Positions 22,620 through 35,072 of a stretch of 64,000 nt of DNA are shown one piece after another (the first letter of the stretch is position 1; every line of letters begins with the position of its first letter). Position numbers and translations under genes: made by a program. Origin of the DNA: Ricinus communis (taxonomy: Eukaryota > Streptophyta > Magnoliopsida > Malpighiales > Euphorbiaceae); contig NC_063258.1 in the NCBI RefSeq assembly GCF_019578655.1, forward strand, positions 27,408,802 through 27,472,801, in the 5' to 3' direction. The notes beneath the pieces were generated by a model. It saw only the letters and a list, made by a program, of their open reading frames with translations, was not told where the DNA came from and made no database searches.

Positions 22620-24509
22620 TTAGCTCTGAGCAGAGGCAGCAGGATTGTTACTTGGAAATGAGGCTAAATTACTGCCATTTTCTGAATTAACATTCTCTTC
22701 ATTTGCATGCCTAACAAACTCCTCAGGAGACATGTGGGAACCATGACAAGCACAGACAATTCTGATTTGGTTTGCACTGTATCTGTATGTTACACCAGAA
22801 ATTGTTCTGCCATTTGGGCCAGAACCTGTGGTAGACACCCATGGCAAATTTGGATAAGAGCCACAACCCCCAAATTTCACATCTGATGCAATACCTGGCT
22901 TTATGGCAGAAAAATCAAAAGACGAATCTTCTGCTGCTGATGGGCCAGATGCATCTTTTGACCTAAGGTTCATGCCGCTTCTTTTTGCATCATCTTCAGT
23001 ATGAGAAGAGGAACCTTCTTCTGCAATGTGCTGTTTTCCGTCACTCTTGACCCGTTCTATTGTCCTCCTATCATACAGTGTAGCTTCAGATGAATTTCGC
23101 GAAATTACTTGCATGGCTGCCATTAAAAAGAAGAAAGAAAGAGAAACTGAAACAATATTTCTTTTTGAACCATACAATCTGTTGATTACATAAAATTAGG
23201 TATGTTTTTTTGAATGTTTAAGTTCTCTACAGTTTCAAGAGTTTTCAGTTCATTGAAAATTCCATCATCCTAGGCAAAAATAACCAAGCATCCATAAGCA
23301 AGACAAGGTACTCCAATCAGGTGCCAAATAAGTCAAGACTCTAGGCAAGGATTAACGTTATGAAAGAGTGTCTATTAGTGAGAAGAGGCATATTTCCACT
23401 GACATTTAAATAAACCAGTCTTCTTTCATGTAATGGTTTGAAATAATTATAATTGTAAAGTAGGGAAAAGAATAACCTGGAGCAATCTTCAATCCATCAT
23501 TTTGCTTATCTGAGTTTGATGAACCACGACCGGCATAGGAAGGATGGAACTGTTGAAGATGAGAGACCAAGCCCCACGAGTTATCTTTATCCAATGTCGG
23601 AAGCTGGATAGGCGAATAGCCAAACATTCCTGGAAAATTTCCAGGATTGACAGACTGGGCCCCCGGTCGTTGCTCACCATTTGAAGTAGGCATCACCTGT
23701 ACCATACCCGGGAGAGGATGGCCTGAGGTGCCAGGAACACCAATAGAGTTAGATTCTGTTATAGGAAATGAGTATGGCATATTCATTATGTTTACAGGTC
23801 GGACTGAGAATGGAACTCCATAATTCAAGTTCCCATTCTTAATCTCAGTTTCTGATGAACCATTAGGCCTCTTTTGTCCATGTAAGTCTACAACGCTGGA
23901 ATCGGAGAACCCACGGACCTCCTTTGCAACCTCAACTCCAATGAGACGCTTGGAGGCATCATCATGATGAGAGGCCAACTGTGATGATGAACCCTCTACT
24001 TCAGACTCTGCCACATCTTCATTTTCAGCAGTTGAGCCATCTTCTGTTGTTATGGAAATATGCAATGCTTTCTTATCATGTAAATCAGAATGATGAATGT
24101 CTCTTTCATGCTTCTTCTGATTGTTTATCTCATCAAATAACATTTTACGTTTGCTACCAGCCTCTGGCATTTTTTCTTCTTCAGTTTCAGCAGGTCTGTT
24201 GCCACTTGGACCCCACAGCCCCCTACTGTTCAAGTTTATTGAAGCATCAGTACTGGCATTGGCCTTAGACAGGTCACTGAAGAAGTTCTCCAGAGGTTTT
24301 ACTGAATCATTCATTTGAGACCCAGTACTTGAATCCTGCTTCTGGGTACTGGCATGAAGGAAGTTTTTGAAATCATCTACCAATTTATTTCCTTTGTCAC
24401 CTTCTTCTGTCCTGATATCTGAAGGTCCGCCATTTTTACCTTTGGATTTTGCAGATGATCCTCCACAACCTAGACCAAGGCTAAGCTCAAGACCATTCTC
24501 ATCCTCCAT
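22620..24509 (-). CDS. NINJA: NINJA, novel interactor of JAZ (transcriptional co-repressor adaptor)
   Basis: Two coding exons on the minus strand: 24509-23477 and 23116-22620. They sum to 1530 nt (509 residues) with phases matching (G|CC). Donor GTTATT, acceptor ATGGCAG. The first ATG is at 24509; codons before it in the same frame start from TTG only. The N-terminus carries the EAR motif LELSLGLG (residues 7-14), which recruits TOPLESS. The middle is a Ser/Gly/Pro-rich region with a basic SKRKM patch. The C-terminal domain holds GSGPNGRTISGVTYRY and VCACHGSHMSPEEFVRHA, the conserved NINJA/AFP domain C that binds the TIFY motif of JAZ proteins. NINJA bridges JAZ to TOPLESS in the nucleus and keeps jasmonate-response genes off. 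The related AFP family (ABI5-binding) is the alternative; the N-terminal form MEDENGLELSLGL favours NINJA. Confidence 0.93.
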
Positions 24510-24514
24510 GTTAG

Positions 24515-25985
24515 CTGTCAAAACTTGTCAACCTGGCCAACTAAGGTCTCTTGCAATTCTCTGTTGCGTAGAATACCCTTCACATTACAACCCAGTATGA
24601 ACAGGCAACTATTTCTAACTAATCTGACCAAAAAATAAAAAGATTTTACTAAAGAAGGTGAGATAGAGAAAAGCTTTTTCTAATTAAATCCAAAAAGGAA
24701 CAAGAAGCAACATAGAAATCTTTGCCACTAAGATATGGTTTTGAATAATTGAACACTAACCCTTTGTTTGGAAAGGGTGGGAAAAGGAGGAAAGAAAATT
24801 GAGGAACATTCTAATTTTCCATTGCTTGGAAAGAAATGGAAAATGGGTGGAAGGAAAACATTTGTTGGAATCTAAATTTGGACCCACAAAACATTTTCCT
24901 CCCAAATGGGGGAGAAAATAGGAAGAAAGTTGGTGTAATGTATTCAAGTGACAATATTACCCCTACAAATTTGAATTCAAATCTAATTGTACTATCTTTA
25001 TTTGTTCTAATCATTAGGATTAATAAGGTTATCAAATTGATTATATTTTATTTATTTCACTTCTCATTTTATCATAAATAAGATAAAAGTAATTTCTTTT
25101 TCATTTTCTTTCCTCTCATTTCATCCCTCTATCTAAACTAAAGAAGGTAATTTAAATCTACTTTTAAAAGTCTCTCCTCTCATTTTCTTACCTCACTATT
25201 TTTTTTCTCTAACAAAGTGTAAATGTAAATCCAACTCAACCTCGGTGACTAACTTGCACTTTTAATCATTATAAAATGAACATCATTGTTTGATGAAAAT
25301 GGTGAAATTGCAATAGAGGATCTATTATCTATTAAGCTAGTGAATAGCATCTACAAAATGCAATAACTACAAGTTCTTATAAAATGGAAATGACAACTAT
25401 GCTAAAAAATGCAGCAAGCAACCAGGTAATCTCAAATTGATAAAGCATACTCAAACAAGGATGGAAAATAAATAAAACATCTTTAATCAAAATGTTTAGA
25501 TTTTTCCTGCATATTGAAACTTGAAAGAATCTCTCAACCATCAGCAAATACAAATCTAACACACAAATTAACAAACCGCTTTCTTTGCTGAGCAAGAGTA
25601 AATATCGAGTACGGTAAAGCAACCAACAACTCGGACCTTAAAATTCACGACCCACAAAACAACCTCCCCATATAGCTTAGCTGAGCAAGATAAAGCATAA
25701 CCAGATCTATCCAACCTCAAACTATGCATGCCAGATCAAAAACAACTGAAATTGAAAAGTACCCATTGAAACTTAAGCCTTTAAGCAACATATCTTAGGT
25801 TCCAATTAGCTATTCAATCAAATACAAATCCAGAACCACTTCAAAGAAAACATCTTTACCAAATTTTAAAACAAACAAAAAAAAATCACTGAACAAAGGG
25901 GATTAAAAAAAATTAAAAAAGCAACATAACCTGCTATATAGATTAAAAAAGATAGAAGTAAGTTAAGAGGAAAAAAAAAAAGTAC
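24515..25985 (-). other. Probable 5'-UTR intron of NINJA
   Basis: On the minus strand TTGATTCAG|GTACTT at 25986/25985 is a donor-like site after a CT-rich leader (about 25986-26060). TTTTGACAG ends at 24515, six bases before the ATG. Together they suggest a 1.47-kb leader intron. It contains a MITE-like element. The splice signals are seen; transcription is inferred. Confidence 0.5.
24760..25219. mobile_element. MITE-like element, possibly Tourist type (PIF/Harbinger)
   Basis: About 460 bp. The left end CCCTTTGTTTGG pairs with the right end, which reads CACTTTGTTAGA when reverse-complemented. Both are flanked by TAA (24757-24759 and 25220-25222), the Tourist target site. Purine-rich subterminal blocks like GAGGAAAGAAAAT occur near both ends in inverted orientation, and a second inner end-like copy lies near 25130-25150. 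No coding capacity. The boundary is uncertain because the 3-bp duplication is short. Confidence 0.5.
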
Positions 25986-26149
25986 CTGAATCAAGAGAGA
26001 GAAGAGAGAGAGCCAACCTCAGGCCAAGAAAGCCCTGTGTATAGAGAGAGAGAAAGAAGGGTAAAACAAGGTAGATGTTTTTGGGCACAGTAAGGCAGTG
26101 GGAAGAAATGTTCAAAACCACCTGTTTTCTTTTTTTAATGTTTTTTCTT

Positions 26150-29100
26150 TTGAGCATGTGATTTTTGTGTAGACTATGATTAAGGGATTTATTAGATTAG
26201 AATTTCTCTTCCTTACCTTTTTTTTTTTAACTTTTATTTTTTGTTTTTATTTAGTTTTTAATAATTTCTTTTCATTCTTTCTGTTTCTTAATTATTATAT
26301 TTTCTAAATAAATATAATTAATAAATTATCATATTTAAAAAAAAATCTCAAATTCAAAATTTTAATATTTAAATATCTGACCACAAAATTAAAACTCTAT
26401 AGGAAATTATTACTCATACTATTCATCTCCTTTCCATCGATTGTCCTTTTATGTGTACATTATATTAATAACAAATTATTACTTATTCTATTTTATATTT
26501 TTAATAATTCAATTAGATTTAAAAAGTATTTAATAAGTTTTAATATATAAAAATTAGTTAAATTATAATAAATTATTTTTATATAAATACTATAAAATTT
26601 ATTATAAAAATAAAATAAAAAATAAAAAATTAATATAACACTTTGTGGAATGGGAAGATTATATAATAACTCTAAAAATATATACTATATATTAATTATT
26701 TTTAATAGCTAGGAGAACGATAAAATTATAAGTGACTGGCGCTTAATTTTTCAATTACGACGCCTAATTTTAGGTAATTTAATAAAAAGTAAATTTAGGG
26801 TTGTATTGTGATGGAGAAAAAATAATTTTAATTAAAAATAAAAGGAAAACATGACCCCACATATTGTGCATATATTTCTTCGAAATGTGACACTACTTGA
26901 CAAGGTAGAATAATTTATTTTTTAGATTAAAACGTGTATTCGTTTATAAATAAATATAAAAGCAATTGAGTGTTTCCTTAAGTGGATAAAGGGTCAAATT
27001 GTTCCATGAACTTATGTTTAATGATGAATTTATTTAATTTATTTTTTTTAATAAATAACCTCTTAAATTTATATTTAAGAGTTAAATATATCAAATTTAA
27101 ATTATTCTATTAAATAAATTATAAATTTATATTTAATGATCAAATAGAAAAATAAAATAATATTAAGATTTTAGATTTTAATTGAATTATAGAAATTAAA
27201 AATAATATTTATTTTATTAATTTACTGATATAATATATAATGACACATTATATAAAAGTGTGTTTGAAAAAATTTAAATTTAATTAATAAAAATGATTAG
27301 TTATGAATAATTTATTAAGTTAAAATTTGATTTATTCAATTCATATAACGCGTTATTAGATATTGTATCATTAAATTAATGAATTAGTTTTTATTTTATA
27401 ATTTAATTAATTTTTTTAAAATTTTAATATATTTAATTTTTAGATACAAATACAAAACTTCTTTATTGAAAAAAGTTTAAATTTATTGTATTTCACTCTT
27501 AAATTTTAAAAATATTTAAATTAAATGTATTTGACTATTGGATATAAATTTTAGAAAATAAATTAATTTTTTGTCTGATTTCGGGTAGTATCCTTAAGAA
27601 AGGAAAATATAAAAAGTTAATCAATCATACTTATTGTAAATATGTAATGCATATTGATTAATAATAATAAAAAATATTTAACATTTTTTAAAAATTATTT
27701 TTAATATAAAACAACTACAATATTACTCATTTAATAATTTAATGTAATACTCATGAATTATCCATCATAACCTATTTATCACACATATATGAAGGCTTAA
27801 TGATACTTATCCATCCATCCTTCTTTTCTTGTTCCATTTCTTTTACTTTATGTTTATATTAGTTTAGCTTTTCTCAAGCCCTCTGTTTAATCCGCTTTAA
27901 TGGTCTTTTGTTCCCTTGGAAGCATAAAGATAGATGAATGCTTCTTTCAAAACTCAGGTTTGGAGACAATAATTATAAAACACAAATTTTAATGTGAAAC
28001 CGAACACATTAAGAAATTACTGACATGCATTTTACCCCTCCGATCTCAATGCCGACTGCGGAGTTCGACATCTCAATGGGCCAGGCTTTAATTTCTTCAG
28101 CCCTGTAATATCTCTTACTTGTAACTTGGCCCTTTAATAGCTATCTAATTGAAGAAAGAATATCAGAAATACTTATTTTTTTTATCACATTTTTCTAAAG
28201 TGTTAAGATATTAAAATTACAGCTTTTAAATATTTTTTCTTTCAAAATTACAGTTTTTTTCTGGTTTTTTGGATTAAACAATCCAAAAAACATCTAAGAA
28301 AAATAATTAAAAAATGACCACACTATAAATTTTTAAAATAAAATTACATGGAAAATACGATTTGGTTGTTTCTTAATTTTCTTTAGAAAAAAATTAAAAA
28401 AATAACCAATATCGTATTTAAAAAATAAAGTTACTATTTTTTATATCCTCAGTAAAAACGAAAAAAAATTAAGCTGTATTTTTCATATAAAAAAAAACAT
28501 GAGTATTTTTTAATTAGAAAATCTGTTTAATTTGGTCTTTCGTTCAAACCGGTTGCTGTCAACTGCTTCTCAAAAGGTTTACTATACTCATGCTTTCTGA
28601 CATTAATAATGGTAGGAAGTGAATATCTATCTTGTTAAGTATTGTTGAGTAACAATGGCTTGGCCATCATGTATCATCTTCTTCTTCCTTGTTTTTTTGT
28701 TGTCAAACAATTTTTGTGTGCAGAGAAAGAGCAACATCAGCAGCTTCTATCTCTTTGAGCTCTTCTGGATAGCCACCTACCATTGGTGTCCATTGCTCTT
28801 CCATATATATTTCTTTTGTTGGCGTTTTTGCAAGATTGCGGACATTTTTTTTTGGGGTTAGTAATTAAACTATTTATAAAGGGATCAATGTTTAATAGAA
28901 AAGGGAAGTGATTCGTTCGTTTTAACTGAAACAAAGTGCTATTAATGCTTTTGATATGTTTCTAGAATAAAAAGATAGCAAGTAAGTGGGAAAGAGGTCC
29001 CAATCAAGAATAAAATAAACTGTATAAATAGTGTAAAACAAATATCATACAAAATGCAGGTTAAAAATTTTATTCATGTCACTCTTGTATTTGTATTTAT

Positions 29101-29990
29101 AACTTTTGTTGTGGCACTGGAATCCATATATTTAGCCCTTTCATGGTGCTACTCTTCAAGTAATAGATAGCAAATCATTTCTTTCAAATCAAGAAATCAA
29201 TATAGAGTTAAACATCTGTCGGTCTGAAATTCTCAAATTTACTTCCCAATTGATTGTGAAAATGACTCGAGTAGTAATTAAGCATATCCGACATTAATAA
29301 GACTGGCTAAAGAATTACCTGGATGAGTATCAAAATCCTAATGCTCGTCAGGTTAGCAACATGCAGGACCCGTTATTGGGGCATAATTTCAAAGACCATA
29401 ATCTGTTTTTGATGGCTCTTTTCTTCCAAGTTCCAGTTAGGGTGCTGTTGGTGCAGTGGCATCTGATGAGGATAACTTTTTCAGGGGCGCAGATTTTCAT
29501 TTATCTCCCAAACATGCAGAAGGAAGTACAGCAGAAGAAGGTTTTAAGCTTTGCTTCAGCCATGCAGATTATGACGTGCACAATATATATATATATATAT
29601 ATATATGACTGAGTCTTGTTCTATATAGATATTCTTTAGGAATTATTACTAATTATTGCTCCAGTCTTGCTAAGTCTTAGTAGGGATTTTGTCCAGCTCA
29701 TGCAGCTGCCATTCGGGCTCTTTCTGTGCTGAAAAGTTTTTTTTTTTTTGGTTATTTTTTATTAACGCCTCAGGTGGCTTGCTTCTATAGTATCGGGGCC
29801 TTTCAAATTATATGGGATTATGGTTGTTCTTTAGAAAAGGAGAAATTAATATTTCAACTGCTAGTTTTTATCCATTATAATCATATTCCGAAAATTTCAT
29901 GTCAGATAACAATTATAATTCTAAACAAACACATATTTGCATGGTTGATGCATGAAATAATTTTAGCCCAATAACCATAAAAATCCAATG
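26150..29990. other. AT-rich gene-poor region
   Basis: Very AT-rich from about 26210 to 28620, with no open frame of note. A (TA)n tract lies at 29583-29606. A short exon-like stretch at about 29330-29580 keeps coding-like composition but is broken (see findings). Otherwise nothing recognised. Confidence 0.5.
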
Positions 29991-29994
29991 TTTT

Positions 29995-32880
29995 GCGTAG
30001 TGAGAGTGGGGACAGTGATGAAAATAGGTCTCATATAGATGATGAAGAGTATATCTTAGCTAGAAAAAATTAAGAGAATATTCAGAATAATCATTATAGA
30101 TCATGGTAATGGCTTGGGATTGGATAACATGATTAACTCTAAAGTTAACATTGGTGCTGCTGGTAGTAAAGGTGTCCAATAAGCTAGAAGTGACCAACCA
30201 TGCCAAAATGATAAAGAAATTATTAATGATTATGAGAATTTAGGTGAAGAAGGGTATGATACTCCTTGTAGCAGTGAGGATGGTGATTTTGAGATCAATC
30301 CTAATAGGAAGAGGAAAAACCCTGTTGTCTATAATCCTATGTGTGATCGTAATACACTAGAGTTTATTCCTGTAATGGTTTTCTGTAATGCTGTCTAGCT
30401 GAAAAAAGTTCTGCAGAGATAGGGAATATGTGGTGGGTAATGATTTGAGATGGTCAAGATCAAGTAAAAACAGAATAGAAGTTATATGTCATGGTGGCTG
30501 CAAATGGAGGTTATATGCTACAAAGAAGCAATTGGAGGATATATTTACTATCAGAAAAGTAGTAAATGAGCATACATGTTACAAAAAAGATACTAATAGG
30601 CAATGCCAATTTTTCTTGGTTAGCAAATGAATTTTTAAATAATTTCAGAAGGAAGCCTACATATGGGGTAGATGATATGCAAACTGAAATGAAAGAGAAA
30701 AATGATATAATAGTTACTAATTAGGTGTGTTACAGGCTAGGCACAAAGCATTTAGAATTTTGAGGAGGAATTTGGAGGCACGATATGCAAGGTGAGATCT
30801 TATATCGGATTCTCAAGCTTGAGAAAGGGTTATTTAAAAGGATATAGGCATGTCTTATGCTTGGATGGGTGCTTTTTAAAGACTTTACTTGGAGGGGCAC
30901 TATTGAGTGCAGTAGTAAGAGATGAAAATAACCAGATGTATCCCATCTCTTGGGCTGTTGTAGAAGGTGAAAATGAGCATACTTGAAGGTGGTTCTTAGA
31001 CAAGCTGTTTGAAGACATGAATGTAACAACAGGGCTTGGTTTTAACCTTGGTTAGTGACAAGCAAAAGATAATTTTCCTAAACCAATATAGTTTTTTCTT
31101 AATTTTGTCTATATTTACTTGTTGTGATTGTGTGTTATGCAGGGACTGGTTAAAGCCATATCTAAACTTGCACCACATGCAGAGCACATAATTTGTGCTA
31201 ACATGTGCATGCAAATTCGAAGAAAGAATATAGTGGCAAAGAGTGCAAAGCATTATTTTAGAAGGCAACAAATGTAACCTATGAAGCTGAATTTAATAAG
31301 CATTTGAAGGATCTAAAAGAAGTTAATAAAGCTGCTTATGATGACTTCATGAAACCAGGTCCAACTTATTTCTGTAAGACTTTCATAAGCACCTTCCTTA
31401 AATATGATATCATCACATCAAGCCTGGTAGGAACTTTCAATGGTTACATCTACAAGGTAAGGACTATGCTTGTAATGAACATGCCTAAAGAAATTAGAAC
31501 TTGTTTGATGGAGAGGATCTACTAGAAAAATAATCTCATGCAGAAATGTGAGGATGTTATGTCTCCAAGGATAAGATAGAAACTAGAGAAAGTGAAATTG
31601 GAAACTAGGTCTTCTGTTGTCGAACCTGTTGGGGTCAACAAGTTTCAAGTAACAGTAAAAAATGATCAATTTGTGGTGAACCTAAGTGGCAACTATTGCA
31701 CTTGTAAATCATGGGAGTCGAGTGGAATCCCATGTTGCCATGCATGTGCAACAATCAATTTTAAAATGCTAGAGGTAGAAGATTATGTTGATGAGTGTTA
31801 TAGCAAAAGTATATACTTTGAGGTATACAAATATAATTTAGAGCCTCTAAATGGACCTAAAATATGGCTTGAGGTATCTGCACCACCACTTTTGCCCCTA
31901 CCATACAAAAATGCCACGGAGGCCAAAAAAAAAAAAGCAGTTGGTGAGGAGCCTAAATAACTGGAGTAGCTAGAAGATTTAGAATTTATATGACTTATCA
32001 ACACTGCAATTAGATTGGCCACAACAAAAGAGGATGCCTAAAGATTGACCATCTAGCAGTAGAAAGACCTCCAAAGGTACAAGTAATTCATGTATTAGAT
32101 GTGAGAATTCAGTACACTTCATTTGCAAAACATTTATAATTCATTTACTTTTGCTAAACTACAGATGAAAAGAGGAAGGCCTAGGAAGAATTCTACTAAT
32201 GGAACTACTACAAGTAGTAGTAGAGCAATAAGGCCCATAAGGAATTCATCAATGAGTGTTGAACCAACATTAGCTCAGCCACCAAGTACTAGATCAATAG
32301 GTACTGACCCACCAACTGCTGGAACATCAAGTATTGCATAAGCAAATGCTGCAATCAGTAACATATCTCAGAAAAAAATAGCACAAGAGAAGAGAAAGGT
32401 AATAATAATATATGTGGAATGATTTTGTTAATTGTAATCTTTGCAAACTGATGTAGTTACTGAAATTATATGGTTTATGCCATTTTCTAAGCAAATCAGG
32501 GTTATGGAATTAGGATATTTGTATACACTGGAAATATGTATGCAAAGGTTGGTATAATATGTTATAATTTATATTTGCATGATACTTAGGTTTGAATCAA
32601 TTTGTATATAAGTGTAATTATTGTGGTTTTTCATTGTTTAGATGCCAAGTGATAAGAGGGCCAAATATGTTAATAGAACTAGGGCAACAACTGCAGCAGG
32701 AAGGTCTACTGCCTCAACAACTCATATACAACAAAGCAAAACTCTTATGTAACTCAACCACCAAATACCCAGAGTTCATAGACATCAGTTGTTTATAAGT
32801 CAACTGCCACATAATCAGCAACACCAAAACAAGTGAAGAACTCTGTCAAGTTAAAAGGAAAAAGCAAGAAGACCTAAATG
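29995..32880 (+). mobile_element. Decayed Mutator-like element (MULE/MuDR class)
   Basis: Plus-strand remains of a MuDR-type transposase in family order: acidic leader with NPVVYNPMCDRNTLEF, DNA-binding domain (CHGGCKWRLYATKK...EHTC), MULE transposase domain, SWIM zinc finger and an AT-hook tail (MKRGRPRK). The outer limits are approximate. I could not find a convincing long terminal inverted repeat or a 9-bp target duplication. A tandem repeat at 33211-33460 may be subterminal to it. Stops and frame changes make it non-autonomous. Confidence 0.8.
30010..32340 (+). pseudogene. MuDR-type transposase pseudogene with SWIM zinc finger
   Basis: Pieces: DNA-binding segment 30430-30630; transposase core from about 30800 with CLDGCFLK (first catalytic Asp); VSDKQK at 31049-31067 (second catalytic Asp); an HAEHIICANM segment after a likely intron ending TATGCAG at about 31141; a region at 31304-31525; the SWIM finger at 31592-31960 (CTCKSWESSGIPCCHA). 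The tail at 32164 begins with an AT-hook, RGRPRK. In-frame stops follow several pieces (for example after 30630 and 30986). At the intron the donor position reads AT instead of GT after AAAAG. Function is lost. Confidence 0.82.
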
Positions 32881-33210
32881 GTTGTTTTAGTTACTAAAAG
32901 TATTGTTAGTTAGTTTAGTTCTTAGGATCTTTTTTGTGGCTGAATATTGCGTTAAGTAAGTTGATTATTAGTATATTTTATGGTATAAATTTGCCTTAAG
33001 TGCCAGTTGTGTTTTTACTTAGTGTTTTACGACATACAATTGCTTATGGCATACTTTTGCCTAAGCAAATACTTTTTGCCTACCAATTGCTTCAGCAGGT
33101 AATTGTAAAACACAATGATTTATATCAATTTAGCTTCTATTTATAAACAGACTTTTCCAGCTTGCAATTGCTTAAGCAGTTTTTGCTTTATATATCGTAG
33201 TCATTTATGA

Positions 33211-33460
33211 TATTGCAATTCCAAACTAAGGTAAAAAGAGCAAACAATGTGTAGAATGTTCAATTCATTCACATAATACAGACAATACACACATGGTATT
33301 GCAATTCCAAACTAAAAAAAAAAAGAGCAAATAATGTATAGAATGTCCAATTCATTCACATAATACAGACAATAGATATATAGTATTGCAATTCCATACT
33401 AAGGCAAAAGGAGCAAATAATGTGTAGAATTTTCAATTCATTCAATAATACAGACTAATT
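33211..33460. repeat. Three-copy tandem repeat, ~86-bp unit
   Basis: Units start at 33211, 33297 and 33384, each with TATTGCAATTCC near the start, then AGAGCAAA(T/C)AATGT and CAATTCATTCA. Unit lengths are 86, 87 and about 77 bp (the last truncated). It lies just downstream of the MULE remains and may be its subterminal array. Flanking DNA at 33000-33180 has recurring CAATTGCTT motifs. Confidence 0.9.
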
Positions 33461-33469
33461 GTAATTTCA

Positions 33470-35072
33470 AGGATTTAGGTACATAGACGTATTTTGGCTA
33501 ATTTTCAATTTTTGTACCAAAATAATGAAAAAAGACTCTAAAACTAATATTATAACTATTATCATAAACTTAATGTCCTTTGAATCTTTTTTCCAGATTT
33601 CAGATGCAACTTTTTATTTTCTTCAACTATCAATTACTTCTTCTCCTTCAATCTTCTAATTATTCCTTTTCTTTTTCTGGTGATCTTATCTTCAAATTCT
33701 ATTATTTTCGCTTCCATTACTTTTTGCTCAGCTTCTTTTCTCATCAACAGCTCTTCTTTTGTATCAAGCTTAGTGTATAGCATCTCAAACATTTTCTTTT
33801 TTATCTCTAATCGAGCTCTTTGGATCAAACTATTGAAATGCGTTGCAAGTTTACTCCTTCCAGAAAGGATAATGAAGAAACCTTCTATTTTGGTTTTTTC
33901 TTGTCATAGATATGTAGAAACGCAATTAGACTTTATGCTTCGGGCAACATATATCTCTTTTTATTGCTAAATTCCCAGATATTTCGCCGGAGGAATTCAT
34001 GTGGAGATTTTTTATGCTTTATTGACGAAAGAAAGAAACATGTAAAAAGAAAAGAGAGTTTTGTGGTAGGCAAAGATAGAATTAGACTTCTTCAATTTAG
34101 AGTTCTAGTTAAAATGAAAAGAAAAATGGATTATGTGTGGTTAGTTAACTTGGGTGAGTTAGTTGATGTAGCTGAAGTGGAATTGGACCATACTCTTTAA
34201 TCTACAAAGATATTATGTGTCTCACATGTCAATTTTCATGTCACCCAATTTTAACCCAAATGTTAATTTAACCAAAATTTCACTCATTAGGCCAATTTAT
34301 GGATAAATTGATAATTTTATAAGATTTGGCCAAAATAACAAATTTACGCAAAGGATTGAAATTTTATGGCTATGACACCAATAAATTTTCATTTTATCTA
34401 TATCTATGTAACTGTATTTTTTTGTATATTACTTTTTTTTAACTGCAAATCACATATAACCGTTCATATCTATAGGGTTTTGGTGGTTGAAAAGGTAATT
34501 TTTTAATATTTTTTATGTATTTATTAAATAAAAATTATAAACTTTTAATCTTAATTTACATAAAAGTTTTCTTAAGAAATTTATATAAAAATATTTTAGT
34601 ATAAAAATTACATATTAATATATTTTGTATAAATTTAATCTAATTTTTTTAATTTTTATTCAATAAATATATGAAGGTATTGAAAAGTGATACTCTAGAA
34701 TTCACCATTTGTTTTAATTAACAAACTATTGAAAACAATTTTGATTAAGGTCAAAATTAACTTAATCAATTAATTAGATTAGCTCAAAGTCTTGCTTATA
34801 TAGATCTGTTCGGCAATATTATCTTTGTATTACCAATTGACTCGTTCTTGAGATGTTGGATATATGTGGTGCTTAATTTGGTCAATACAAAATGATTCTT
34901 TTTTGCTGTCTCATAATCTATATAAACTGTAAACATATATGGTAGGGCATTTCCGCATTTATAACTGCCTATAATTTATGAACTACATACTGATTTGCAA
35001 GTATATCACTTTACTCTTTATTTTCTTTGGATACGTTTGATTCTGAGCGGCCATTACACGAATCTTGAAGCC
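33470..35072. other. Intergenic region; small coiled-coil ORF remnant; STP14 promoter
   Basis: On the minus strand about 33900-33634 encodes a Lys/Glu-rich, heptad-like coiled coil (with EIKKKMFEML and EELLMRKEAEQK) ending in a stop. It looks like the tail of a decayed ORF with no intact beginning. From 34200 the DNA is AT-rich. The last few hundred bases are the presumed promoter of the sugar transporter. Confidence 0.45.

Noticed and set aside
28655..28861. Frame starting MAWPSCIIFFFLVFLL, like a signal peptide
   Set aside because: Continues as a hydrophobic, Phe-rich random peptide; no downstream exon matches a secreted protein, so chance is likely.
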